A stretch of 64,000 nt of DNA, taken from positions 186,001-250,000 of the forward strand of contig NZ_JXJO01000024.1 of assembly GCF_000826655.1 (NCBI RefSeq). Direction: 5' to 3'. This document shows, in pieces, positions 46,114 through 55,508 of the stretch. The stretch's first letter is position 1. The number at the start of each line of letters is the position of its first letter. A program made the translations under genes and the position numbers. The DNA is from Psychroserpens damuponensis (lineage in GTDB: Bacteria > Bacteroidota > Bacteroidia > Flavobacteriales > Flavobacteriaceae). The notes beneath the pieces are model-generated. The model ran no database searches and was not told where the DNA came from. It saw only the letters and a list, made by a program, of their open reading frames with translations.

Positions 46114-49100
46114 ATGAGTAACAAAATATCTACAACTTCTCAAACCAAAACAGTCTCTTTCAATCCTTTTGCTGGACCTATAATTGAAAAAGTAATACAT
46201 ACTACAGCATCACAGGCAGAAATATGGATTGGTTGTTCATTAGGCGGAGAAGATGCAAATAGAGCTTACAATGAGTCAGTTTCTCTTATTTTAAAAGGTA
46301 ATTTGAATATAAATGCCTTAGAAACTGCCATACAAGATTTAGTAAAACGACACGAAGCATTACGATCTACTTTTAGTCCAGATGGCTTGTTTATAAGTGT
46401 TTTAAATGAAATATCTATTGTTCCTTTTTTTCAAGATATTTCAAATTATACGCCTTTAGAAAAAGATAGAAGCGTATCTGGTTATTTATCTAGAGATGCT
46501 CATTATTCATTTAACCTTGCAAAAGGACCACTAATTAAGTTTGGACTATTAAAACTATCGGAATTAGAACATCAACTCATAATTACTGCTCATCATATCG
46601 TTTGTGATGGTTGGTCAATGGGTATTATTCTTCAAGATATTGGAAACCTCTACTCTGCTGCTGTTACGAATACTAATCACACGCTTCCCAAAGTAAATGA
46701 TTTTAGCACCTATGCAGATGAACAGCAAGAATTTATTAATAGTATAGAATTTGAAAACACCCAAAAATATTGGCTCAAACAATATCAAGACTCGATTCCA
46801 ACAGTTACATTGCCTACCGATTTTCCAAGACCAAAAATAAGAACGTTTAAAAGTAACCGATTAGATTTTCCTATTAGTAATGAATTAGTAGCCGATTTAA
46901 AAAAAGTAGGAATAAAATCTGGGGCAAGTTTTGTTGTCACACTCATGACTGCTTTTGAGGTGTTTTTATATTTTCAAACCGGTCAGGATGATTTGTCTTT
47001 AGGTTTATCAGCTGCTGGCCAATCAGTAAGTGGGAAAAATAATTTGGTTGGACATTGCGTTAACTTACTTCCTTTACGCAGTAAAATAGTTCCAAATACA
47101 CCATTTAACAGTTACTTAAAAAACAGGAAAGAAGACATATTTGATGCTTATGATCATCAACAGTTTAGTTTTAGTCAGCTGTTAGAACGACTTAATATTG
47201 AAAGAGATACGTCAAGAATACCATTAGTTCCAGTTGTTTTCAATATAGACATGGGTATGACCAACGATGTGGTTTTTAATGGCTTAAACTATAAGTTAAA
47301 AAGTAATCCTAGAGCTTATGAAGCATTTGAACTCTTTTTAAATGCCACAGGTACTGAGGATGAACTCATTTTAGAATGGTCTTATAACACTGCTCTGTTT
47401 AACACAACTACAATTGAAAACATGATGTCTTCTTTTAAAGATATACTTCATAATATTGTAGCAAATCCAAATATTGAGATCGGTAATTTGACAAAGATTG
47501 ATAGTTCCACCTCTTTAAAATTAAACGACACAAATCTATCTTCATCTAAGCCAACTTATGAAAAAATTAATCATTTAAATGAGGAGGAATTTTTAGATTA
47601 TTCCGAAGAAAAAAATATCATAGATTTATTTTTAGCTCAAGTAAAAAGCACACCTAATAATACCGCTGTGAGTTTTGAAAACAAAACACTAACCTACAGC
47701 GAATTAGACAACCTCTCTAACCAATTTGCAAATCACCTTATTGACTCACATAGAGTAAAAAATGGTGATTTAGTTAGCGTAATGCTTGATCGTAGTGAAT
47801 GGATTATTGTTTGCGCTTTAGGGATCTTAAAATCTGGAGCTGCCTACGTGCCAATAGAACCTAATTATCCTGAAAAAAGAAAAAATTATATCATTGAAGA
47901 TAGTCAATGTAAAATCACAATTGACCATGGTTTTATAAACAATTTTATAAATAAATTAGATGAACTTTCACTTGAATTTAATCATGCTGTTAAAATTGTT
48001 CCAGAGGATCTTTGTTATATAATTTATACTTCTGGAACTACTGGTAACCCAAAAGGTGTTATGATTGAGCACAGAAATGTGGTTAGTTTGATGTTTCATG
48101 GACAAGGTCTCTTTAATTTTAATGCTAATGACGTTTGGACTATGTTCCATTCATTTTGTTTTGATTTTTCCGTTTGGGAAATGTATGGTGCCCTATTATT
48201 TGGTGGTAAATTAATAATTGTACCACAAATGGTTGCCAAAGATCCGTTTCAATTTATTTCAATGATAGAAAAAGAAGGTGTTACTGTTCTAAACCAAACA
48301 CCATCGGCATTTATTAACCTAATGGAAAGTGTAAATGATAGCTCATTAAATTTAAAACTACGCTATATCATATTTGGTGGTGAAGCACTTTTTCCAAAAC
48401 ATTTAAAAAGTTGGTATATTCAATACCCAAAAATCAAATTTGTTAACATGTACGGGATTACAGAAACAACGGTACATGTCACGTATAAAGATATTAGGAA
48501 AGAAGAAATAGAAAATAATAAATCTAATATAGGTAATTGCATTTCTACACTTACAGCCTATATTTTAGATGAATTTAAAAACCCACAACCTGAAGGTGTA
48601 GTTGGTGAACTATATATTTCTGGAAAGGGTGTGGCTAGAGGCTACCTCAATCGACCAGAATTGACCAATGAGCGATTTTTACCAAATCCTTTTAATAAAA
48701 GAGAACGAATGTATCGCTCTGGCGACCTTGCAAAAAAGCTTCCTAATGGAGAACTTGAGTATATGGGTCGTATTGATGATCAGGTAAAAATAAGAGGTTA
48801 TCGTATTGAAATTAAAGAGGTTGAAGCTGCTATAAATTCTTTGCCTAATATTAAGAATTCTGTTGTAATTACAAGTGATCATCTTGCAGGAGAACTCAGT
48901 TTAGTTGCTTATTTGCAACCATTTAACTTTAAAGGAGATTCAAATAACATACGAACTCAACTTGGTGAAATTTTGCCAGATTTTCAAATTCCATCAACGT
49001 TTATGTGGGTCGACAAATTCCCTTTAACAACAAACGGGAAAATAGACAAGAAAAATTTACCTAGTCCAGAATATGAAAGAACAGATTCTAATACTGCACT

Positions 49101-52100
49101 TAATTTGCCACAAACTGAACTTGAAAAAGATATTGCCAAAATATGGAGTGAACTACTTCAAATACCTATTATACATGTTGAGGATAATTTTTTTAAAATG
49201 GGAGGCTCCTCATTATTAGCTCAAAGAGTCGTTGGCTCATTGAGAAAAAAATTAAACAAAGAGATTCCATTAATCAAAATATTTCAACATCCAACAATCT
49301 CACAGCTTGCCCAATTTCTAGGTGAGAACTCAAACGTCGAAGCAGAAAGTGAAACGATTCTAACTACTGTTAGTTCAAAAGTAACCACATCTCTAAGTCA
49401 TTTAAATTCTCAAAAACCTAAAACTAACACTCAAGTTAACAAGCGAACTCAATTAGTTATTAAAACAACCAGAGCACAGTCTGAAATATTAACGGATTGT
49501 TTTTATGGAGGTGATGATGCCAAAAAAGGATATAATATTTCTTTCTCTTTTAAGTTTGAAGGCCATTTAAACTATGACGCTTTAGAACTAGCGATTCAAT
49601 CTTTAGTAGAACGTCATCAATCTTTGAGATCTTCTTTTAGTGAAGACCTTCAGTCCATGCATATCTATTCCGATTTTAATGTAAATATTTTATATCATGA
49701 CATCTCCAATCAAGTTGAAACAGACAAACTGAATACCATAAAAACGTTTATAAATGATGATGTTAACTATCTATTCGACTTAATTAATGGACCTTTACTA
49801 AAGTTTAACCTAGTTAAAATAAATGAGCATAATCATGAATTAATTGTCTTAGTTAATCATGCTATTTGCGATGGCTTAAGTACAAGTGTATTTATTGAAG
49901 AGCTCGCGACTCTTTACACTGCTTTTGCACAAGGCCAAGTACCAACATTAAACAAACTAGATCGATTTAGCGTGTTTGCTGATAAAGAAAATAAGTTTGC
50001 AGATAGTAATGCGCATAAACGTTCTGTTGAGTTTTGGTTAAATATGTATAAAGAAACGGTTCCAAAACTTGAATTACCAATAGATTACCCAAGACCTAAA
50101 TTAAGAACTTACAACAACAATCATCTAGATTTTGAAATAGATAATACGCTTTTACATACTTTAAAACAAATTGGTAATAATAGCAACTCTAGTATGTTTA
50201 CCAGTATTGTTACCACTCTACTCGCTGCCTTTGAAGTGTTTTTATATAAGCAAACAGGGCAAAATGATTTGGTTTTAGGGCTTATAAGTTCTACTCGTGC
50301 CAATCATGATATGATGCAAATGATTGGGCATTCGGTTAATTTACTGCCTCTGCGTAGTAAGGTTGACTCAAAATTAAGTTTCAACGATTATTTAAATCAA
50401 AGAAATAAAGACTTATTTGAAGTCTATGAAAACCAATCTATTAGTTTTGGAAATCTACTAGAAAAACTGTCTATTCCTCGAGATCCATCTAGAGTTCCGT
50501 TGGTTCCTGTGATTATAAATATTCAATTAGATGATGTAATAGAAAGTAAAAATTCGTTTTACGACTTATCAACAGAAATAAGACATAATGAAAATAATTA
50601 TAGAACATTTGAAATTGAACTTCAAGTATTTATGTCTAATGACAAACCTTGTTTTCGTTGGAGGTATAATACAACTCTGTTTAAGCCATCTTCTATAGAG
50701 GGCATGATGAAAACTTTTGAAAGTGTTTTACATAGTATCGTTAAAAACCCAGAAGTTTCAATTTCAAAAATTATTGATATCGATGTTTCAGCTTACACTA
50801 AGTTAAATGATACCAAAGCTACTTATCCTAACCAAACTTTAAATAAATTACTTTCAGAACAAGCTATAAAATATCCTAAACATATAGCTTTAAAGTTCGA
50901 AAACACCCAAATTACTTATGAAGATCTTGAGCAAAAAGTTAATCAATTGACTCATAGCTTAATAGCGCAAGGTATTAGTCCTGGAGATTTTGTTGGTGTT
51001 TGTTTACCGCGTTCTATTGAGCTCATAATTACTTTAAGAGCAATCATGCAATGTGGAGCAGCCTATGTCCCATTAGATCCCAGTTATCCTATTCAGCGTT
51101 TAAATTATATGCTAGACGATTCTGAAGCTAAATTTTTAATTACAACAACTATAGTATCTTCAACTTTAAGTTTAAACGCTACTGTATTAATACAGGACGA
51201 TTTATTTTTAAATCTTAACACGTTTTCTAGCGAGCCTATTTCCGTAGAAATAAATCAAAATAACATTGTGTATTTACTGTATACATCTGGTTCTACAGGC
51301 AAACCTAAAGGTGTTTCTATAACTCATAAAAACTTGGTAAACCTATTATATAGTTTTATTGACAAACCAGGTATTAAAGAAACAGATACACTCATTTCCA
51401 TAACCACAATATCATTTGATATTGCTATGGCTGAGTTGTTCGCACCATTATTAAAAGGCGCAAAATTGATATTAACTAATGAAGAAACAGCCAAAGACAC
51501 ACGTTTGTTATTGGATGTTATGACAAATGAATCAGTTACCATGATGCAAGCTACTCCTGCAACATGGCAAATGCTTTTAGATTCGGGTTGGGACAAACAT
51601 TTACCAATAAGAGCAATATCTACAGGAGAAGCGTTACCTTTAGAACTGGCTCAAAAAATATTAAATAGCGTAAATGAACTTTGGAATTTATATGGACCAA
51701 CAGAAACAACGATTTGGTCGGCAATGACGCAAATAACTGAGACATGTAATTCTATTCCTATTGGTCGACCTCTAGCTAACACGCAGCTATACATAGTAAA
51801 CGAGGAAAATAATTTAGTAGCTCCAGGTATTATTGGTGAACTTTGTATTGCAGGAGATGGTGTGTCAAATGGCTATTGGAAACGACCAGAATTAACTGCA
51901 GATAAGTTTATTACAAATCATTTTAATACAGATACCAAAGACAAATTATATCGTACTGGAGATTTAGCAAAATTACTACCCAATGGTGATGTACTTTGTT
52001 TAGGACGTATTGATAACCAAGTAAAAATTAGAGGTCAACGTATTGAGCTAGGTGAGATTGAACAAGCTCTAGACGCCTTAGAAGGTGTGCAATCTTCAGT

Positions 52101-53400
52101 AGTATTATTAAATGAAAATCGTTTGGTGGCACATTTAATAGCTTCGGAAATTGGAAATGAAAACACAATTGAGATTAACGCATGGAAAACGATCTTAAAA
52201 GAAAAACTTCCAACTCACATGATTCCGCAACACTTTAATGTGCTAAAAGAATTTCCTGTAACTCTTAACGGAAAGATAGACCGTAATGCATTATTAAATC
52301 TAACACCAAAACCAACAAAAGCATCAAGTTTTACTGAACCTTCAACTCCTTCCGAAAAAATTATTTTAGATATTTGGAAAGACTGTTTGGACTTAGAAAA
52401 GATAGATATTAACGACGATTATTTTGAAATTGGTGGTCATTCTCTTATAGGTGTCAAAGTGATGGCACGACTCGAAAAGGAAACAGGTAACAGAGTTCCG
52501 TTAGTTGCTTTATTAAAACATTCTACAATTAAAAAACTCGCGGCTTATATGGACCATGAGTTTTTTACTTGGGATTCATTAGTTCCCTTAAAACCTGAGG
52601 GTTCTAAACCTCCTTTATACATTGTTCATGGTGCTAACCATCAAGTCTTATTATTTAACGAATTGGCTCAAAGGCTAGATAAAGATCAACCAGTTTACGG
52701 CTTACAATCAAGAGGATTAAATGGTATTGACCAACCTCACGACTCTATTAATGATATGGCTGCAGATTATGTTAGCGAAATTATAGCATCAAACCCAGAA
52801 GGACCTTATGCATTAGCAGGATTTTCTTATGGTGGTATAGTTGCATATGAAATGGCACGACAATTAAAAGCTCAAGGTAAAGAAGTAAAAATATTAGCAC
52901 AATTTGACACCTATATTTTTCCAGATTATTATTACCAAAATCCTTTTAAAAAGAAGGTTTTAGGTGTAATATACAATATTGGTAAAATGGGTTATCTATT
53001 ACTAAATATGTTTAGTAGTAAAAAGAATTTTAAACGACGACTAGCATTATTAAAGCTACAATTTAAAGGACTTAAATTGCGATTAAAACATGGAAAGGCT
53101 AAACAATATGAAATGCAATTTAACGTATCTTCAAAATTAGCAGAAAATCATAGTATTGCAACTTCTAATTATACCATAACACCTCAAGATATTGTGATTG
53201 ATTTGTTTAGAGCTCGTGAGGAAATAAATTTTGTACACGACCCTAAGTACCTTGGTTGGAAAAACATGCCATTAAAAGGTATTCGTAAACACATGGTTGA
53301 TGGAAATCATGTAGATATGTTTGAAGCCGAAAATGTTCAAGACTTTGCAACTAGTCTTCAGTATGTTTTAGATCATCATAATTCAAACAGTTATGAGTAA
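46114..53400 (+). CDS. NRPS with two modules and thioesterase: C-A-PCP-C-A-PCP-TE
   Basis: This 2428-residue synthetase starts 37 bases after protein 1. Condensation domain 1 has HHIVCDGWS (about 159-167). Adenylation domain 2 has YTSGTTGNPKG, FDFSVWE and YGITETT, and reads as a threonine code. The first PCP is at FKMGGSSLLAQ (Ser near 1033). Condensation domain 2 has NHAICDGLS, where the first histidine of HHxxxDG is Asn but the catalytic second one is kept. Adenylation domain 3 has YTSGSTGKPKG, FDIAMAE and YGPTETT. The second PCP is at FEIGGHSLIGV (near 2112). The thioesterase has YIVHGAN, GFSYGG (Ser near 2239) and a late VDGNHVDMF. No epimerase or methylation domain is present. It should add two residues and release the product by hydrolysis or cyclisation. 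Confidence 0.93.
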   Translation: MSNKISTTSQTKTVSFNPFAGPIIEKVIHTTASQAEIWIGCSLGGEDANRAYNESVSLILKGNLNINALETAIQDLVKRHEALRSTFSPDGLFISVLNEISIVPFFQDISNYTPLEKDRSVSGYLSRDAHYSFNLAKGPLIKFGLLKLSELEHQLIITAHHIVCDGWSMGIILQDIGNLYSAAVTNTNHTLPKVNDFSTYADEQQEFINSIEFENTQKYWLKQYQDSIPTVTLPTDFPRPKIRTFKSNRLDFPISNELVADLKKVGIKSGASFVVTLMTAFEVFLYFQTGQDDLSLGLSAAGQSVSGKNNLVGHCVNLLPLRSKIVPNTPFNSYLKNRKEDIFDAYDHQQFSFSQLLERLNIERDTSRIPLVPVVFNIDMGMTNDVVFNGLNYKLKSNPRAYEAFELFLNATGTEDELILEWSYNTALFNTTTIENMMSSFKDILHNIVANPNIEIGNLTKIDSSTSLKLNDTNLSSSKPTYEKINHLNEEEFLDYSEEKNIIDLFLAQVKSTPNNTAVSFENKTLTYSELDNLSNQFANHLIDSHRVKNGDLVSVMLDRSEWIIVCALGILKSGAAYVPIEPNYPEKRKNYIIEDSQCKITIDHGFINNFINKLDELSLEFNHAVKIVPEDLCYIIYTSGTTGNPKGVMIEHRNVVSLMFHGQGLFNFNANDVWTMFHSFCFDFSVWEMYGALLFGGKLIIVPQMVAKDPFQFISMIEKEGVTVLNQTPSAFINLMESVNDSSLNLKLRYIIFGGEALFPKHLKSWYIQYPKIKFVNMYGITETTVHVTYKDIRKEEIENNKSNIGNCISTLTAYILDEFKNPQPEGVVGELYISGKGVARGYLNRPELTNERFLPNPFNKRERMYRSGDLAKKLPNGELEYMGRIDDQVKIRGYRIEIKEVEAAINSLPNIKNSVVITSDHLAGELSLVAYLQPFNFKGDSNNIRTQLGEILPDFQIPSTFMWVDKFPLTTNGKIDKKNLPSPEYERTDSNTALNLPQTELEKDIAKIWSELLQIPIIHVEDNFFKMGGSSLLAQRVVGSLRKKLNKEIPLIKIFQHPTISQLAQFLGENSNVEAESETILTTVSSKVTTSLSHLNSQKPKTNTQVNKRTQLVIKTTRAQSEILTDCFYGGDDAKKGYNISFSFKFEGHLNYDALELAIQSLVERHQSLRSSFSEDLQSMHIYSDFNVNILYHDISNQVETDKLNTIKTFINDDVNYLFDLINGPLLKFNLVKINEHNHELIVLVNHAICDGLSTSVFIEELATLYTAFAQGQVPTLNKLDRFSVFADKENKFADSNAHKRSVEFWLNMYKETVPKLELPIDYPRPKLRTYNNNHLDFEIDNTLLHTLKQIGNNSNSSMFTSIVTTLLAAFEVFLYKQTGQNDLVLGLISSTRANHDMMQMIGHSVNLLPLRSKVDSKLSFNDYLNQRNKDLFEVYENQSISFGNLLEKLSIPRDPSRVPLVPVIINIQLDDVIESKNSFYDLSTEIRHNENNYRTFEIELQVFMSNDKPCFRWRYNTTLFKPSSIEGMMKTFESVLHSIVKNPEVSISKIIDIDVSAYTKLNDTKATYPNQTLNKLLSEQAIKYPKHIALKFENTQITYEDLEQKVNQLTHSLIAQGISPGDFVGVCLPRSIELIITLRAIMQCGAAYVPLDPSYPIQRLNYMLDDSEAKFLITTTIVSSTLSLNATVLIQDDLFLNLNTFSSEPISVEINQNNIVYLLYTSGSTGKPKGVSITHKNLVNLLYSFIDKPGIKETDTLISITTISFDIAMAELFAPLLKGAKLILTNEETAKDTRLLLDVMTNESVTMMQATPATWQMLLDSGWDKHLPIRAISTGEALPLELAQKILNSVNELWNLYGPTETTIWSAMTQITETCNSIPIGRPLANTQLYIVNEENNLVAPGIIGELCIAGDGVSNGYWKRPELTADKFITNHFNTDTKDKLYRTGDLAKLLPNGDVLCLGRIDNQVKIRGQRIELGEIEQALDALEGVQSSVVLLNENRLVAHLIASEIGNENTIEINAWKTILKEKLPTHMIPQHFNVLKEFPVTLNGKIDRNALLNLTPKPTKASSFTEPSTPSEKIILDIWKDCLDLEKIDINDDYFEIGGHSLIGVKVMARLEKETGNRVPLVALLKHSTIKKLAAYMDHEFFTWDSLVPLKPEGSKPPLYIVHGANHQVLLFNELAQRLDKDQPVYGLQSRGLNGIDQPHDSINDMAADYVSEIIASNPEGPYALAGFSYGGIVAYEMARQLKAQGKEVKILAQFDTYIFPDYYYQNPFKKKVLGVIYNIGKMGYLLLNMFSSKKNFKRRLALLKLQFKGLKLRLKHGKAKQYEMQFNVSSKLAENHSIATSNYTITPQDIVIDLFRAREEINFVHDPKYLGWKNMPLKGIRKHMVDGNHVDMFEAENVQDFATSLQYVLDHHNSNSYE

Positions 53401-54160
53401 TATAGTATGCCAAACAACGCAAATATATCAAACCTCATACAACTTATTGCATGAAAATAGCGCTGGTCTAAGTCTTTTTAAAATTAAGCTCTCCTCCTAC
53501 TATGATTTAGTTCCTGAATTAAAACTATTTTTGAATACTTCGGAAATGCAACGTGCACAAAAATATCATTTCGATAAAGATAGAAATCAATTTATTATAT
53601 GTAGAAGTCTACTAAAATTTATTCTAGCTAAATATTTAAAATGCGATGTTTCTGAAATTAAAATAGAAATACACATTAATAAAAAACCCTATATATCCTC
53701 AAATAAGAACATTTATTTTAACCTATCTCATTCAAAAGATTTTGCGATTATCGCATTAAACAATTCTGATGTAGGAATAGATATAGAATATCTAAGTAAA
53801 GATTTAGAATTTTTAGAAATGATGCCTTCTATATATAGTGATATCGAAATTAAGACTGTATTAAATGCGCCTAACAAAACGCATGCGTTTTACAATTTTT
53901 GGACGCGTAAAGAATCAATAGTAAAAGCAACAGGACAAGGCATTAGTGATTATTTACCTCAAATTCCAGCTTTGGAAGGATCTCATATAGTGGATTCAAA
54001 ATTAGTGAATGGTATTAAAAGCCTAAATGTATTGAGTTTTAAATTGAATGATGACTACATCGCATCACTAGCATTAAGTAATGAAAACAGCAATTTAGAT
54101 GCCCTTAAAGTTTATAATCTTCCTAATACAATTGAGAGCTTAAAATTCTTTAGTTCTTGA
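53393..54160 (+). CDS. Sfp-type 4'-phosphopantetheinyl transferase
   Basis: This 255-residue protein has the Sfp-type signatures VGIDIEYL (about residues 125-132) and FWTRKESIVKATGQG (about 167-181), preceded by FNLSHSKDFAIIAL. It converts apo carrier domains to the holo form by moving phosphopantetheine from coenzyme A, and its start overlaps the NRPS end by 8 bases. It is therefore almost certainly translated with and dedicated to the four carrier domains of the NRPS/PKS line. Confidence 0.93.
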   Translation: MSNIVCQTTQIYQTSYNLLHENSAGLSLFKIKLSSYYDLVPELKLFLNTSEMQRAQKYHFDKDRNQFIICRSLLKFILAKYLKCDVSEIKIEIHINKKPYISSNKNIYFNLSHSKDFAIIALNNSDVGIDIEYLSKDLEFLEMMPSIYSDIEIKTVLNAPNKTHAFYNFWTRKESIVKATGQGISDYLPQIPALEGSHIVDSKLVNGIKSLNVLSFKLNDDYIASLALSNENSNLDALKVYNLPNTIESLKFFSS

Positions 54161-54383
54161 AAAAAAATATTCATATTTTTATATAAGTATCATGGTATTA
54201 TCATCGTATAAAAGCGTTTTTTATCGTGTTTATTTGGTAAAAGAGTTGGTAATAATGCATCTTTAAACCGAATTTAAAAAGGTAAAACACGCTTTGTTAT
54301 GTTTTATTCGGAAATTTTCAATCCCAAATCCCTCGCTAGACAATAATTGTTGCATAGTAATTAACTAACTTAACTTATTAATT

Positions 54384-55508
54384 ATGGAATCAAAAATTTG
54401 GTTGTCATCTCCTCATATGAGTGGAAAAGAACAATCTTATGTAAATAATGCTTTTGAGACAAATTGGATTGCTCCATTAGGACCTCATGTTAATGGTTTT
54501 GAAAGCGATATACAAAACTACCTGCAACAAGGTAGCCATGTTGCTGCATTAAGTTCTGGTACAGCTGCTATTCATTTAGGTCTCATTTTATTAAATGTTG
54601 GTTTGGGAGATGAAGTTATTTGCCAAAGCAAAACGTTTTCGGCTTCTGCAAATCCAATTGTATATCAAGGTGCTACTCCTATTTTTGTTGATAGCGAAAA
54701 GGATACTTGGAATATGTGCCCAGAACAATTAGAAATTGCTATTAAAGATCGTATTAGTAAAGGAAAAAAACCTAAAGCTATTATTTCAGTTCACCTTTAT
54801 GGAATGCCCTATAAAGTTGATGAAATACATAAAATAGCTAAAACATATAATATTCCTGTATTAGAAGATAGTGCAGAAGCCTTAGGAAGTACATACAATT
54901 CAATTAAGTGTGGTACGTTTGGAGATCTTGCAATATTATCGTTTAATGGTAATAAAATTATTACAACTTCTGGAGGAGGTGCCTTAGTTACCAAAGATGT
55001 CAAACTCAAAGATAAAGCCGTTTTTCTAGCTACTCAGTCTAGAGATAAAGCTGTGGAATACTTACATTCATCTATAGGCTACAATTATAGACTATCTAAT
55101 GTATTAGCAGGTATTGGTAGAGGGCAAATGGAAGTTATTGATGATCGCGTAGCTGCCAGAAGAGCCAACTACGAACACTATAAAGAAAGTTTTAAAAATA
55201 TAGACGAGCTAAAATTTGTTGATGAACCGAAAGGCTACTACTCTAACCGCTGGTTATCTTGTATGATTACACCTTCCGAAGATATTAGAGAAGGTATTAG
55301 AACCACTTTAGATGCTCTAAATATTGAGACTAGACCGCTTTGGAAACCTATGCATCAACAACCTATTTTTAAAGATGCACCTAAATATCTTAATGGTATT
55401 TCAGACGACTTATTTGAAAAAGGCTTATGTTTGCCTAGTGGCTCTAATTTAACTGAGGTTGAATTAAATAGGGTAACATCTGCAATAAAAACGTATTTTA
55501 GAGCATGA
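54384..55508 (+). CDS. PglE-like DegT/DnrJ/EryC1 aminotransferase
   Basis: This 374-residue PLP enzyme has the DegT-family signatures: FETNWIAPLGPHV, LSSGTAAIHLGL, HLYGMP, EDSAEALGS and the PLP lysine in FNGNKIITTSGGG (about residues 188-200). It transfers an amino group to a 4-keto-6-deoxy nucleotide sugar, as PglE does to the UDP-4-keto product of PglF. The next gene, a PglF-like dehydratase, overlaps it by 4 bases (ATGA), so the two act as a unit. The substrate is inferred from this context rather than seen. Confidence 0.9.
   Translation: MESKIWLSSPHMSGKEQSYVNNAFETNWIAPLGPHVNGFESDIQNYLQQGSHVAALSSGTAAIHLGLILLNVGLGDEVICQSKTFSASANPIVYQGATPIFVDSEKDTWNMCPEQLEIAIKDRISKGKKPKAIISVHLYGMPYKVDEIHKIAKTYNIPVLEDSAEALGSTYNSIKCGTFGDLAILSFNGNKIITTSGGGALVTKDVKLKDKAVFLATQSRDKAVEYLHSSIGYNYRLSNVLAGIGRGQMEVIDDRVAARRANYEHYKESFKNIDELKFVDEPKGYYSNRWLSCMITPSEDIREGIRTTLDALNIETRPLWKPMHQQPIFKDAPKYLNGISDDLFEKGLCLPSGSNLTEVELNRVTSAIKTYFRA

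Noticed and set aside
54161-54182. Possible terminator after the PPTase gene (short AT-only inverted repeat)
   Set aside because: The stem is composed only of A and T and is too weak to claim.
54184-54383. Separate gene or RNA in the gap before the PglE-like gene
   Set aside because: No open frame with start, no promoter consensus and no clear fold were seen; it appears to be plain spacer.
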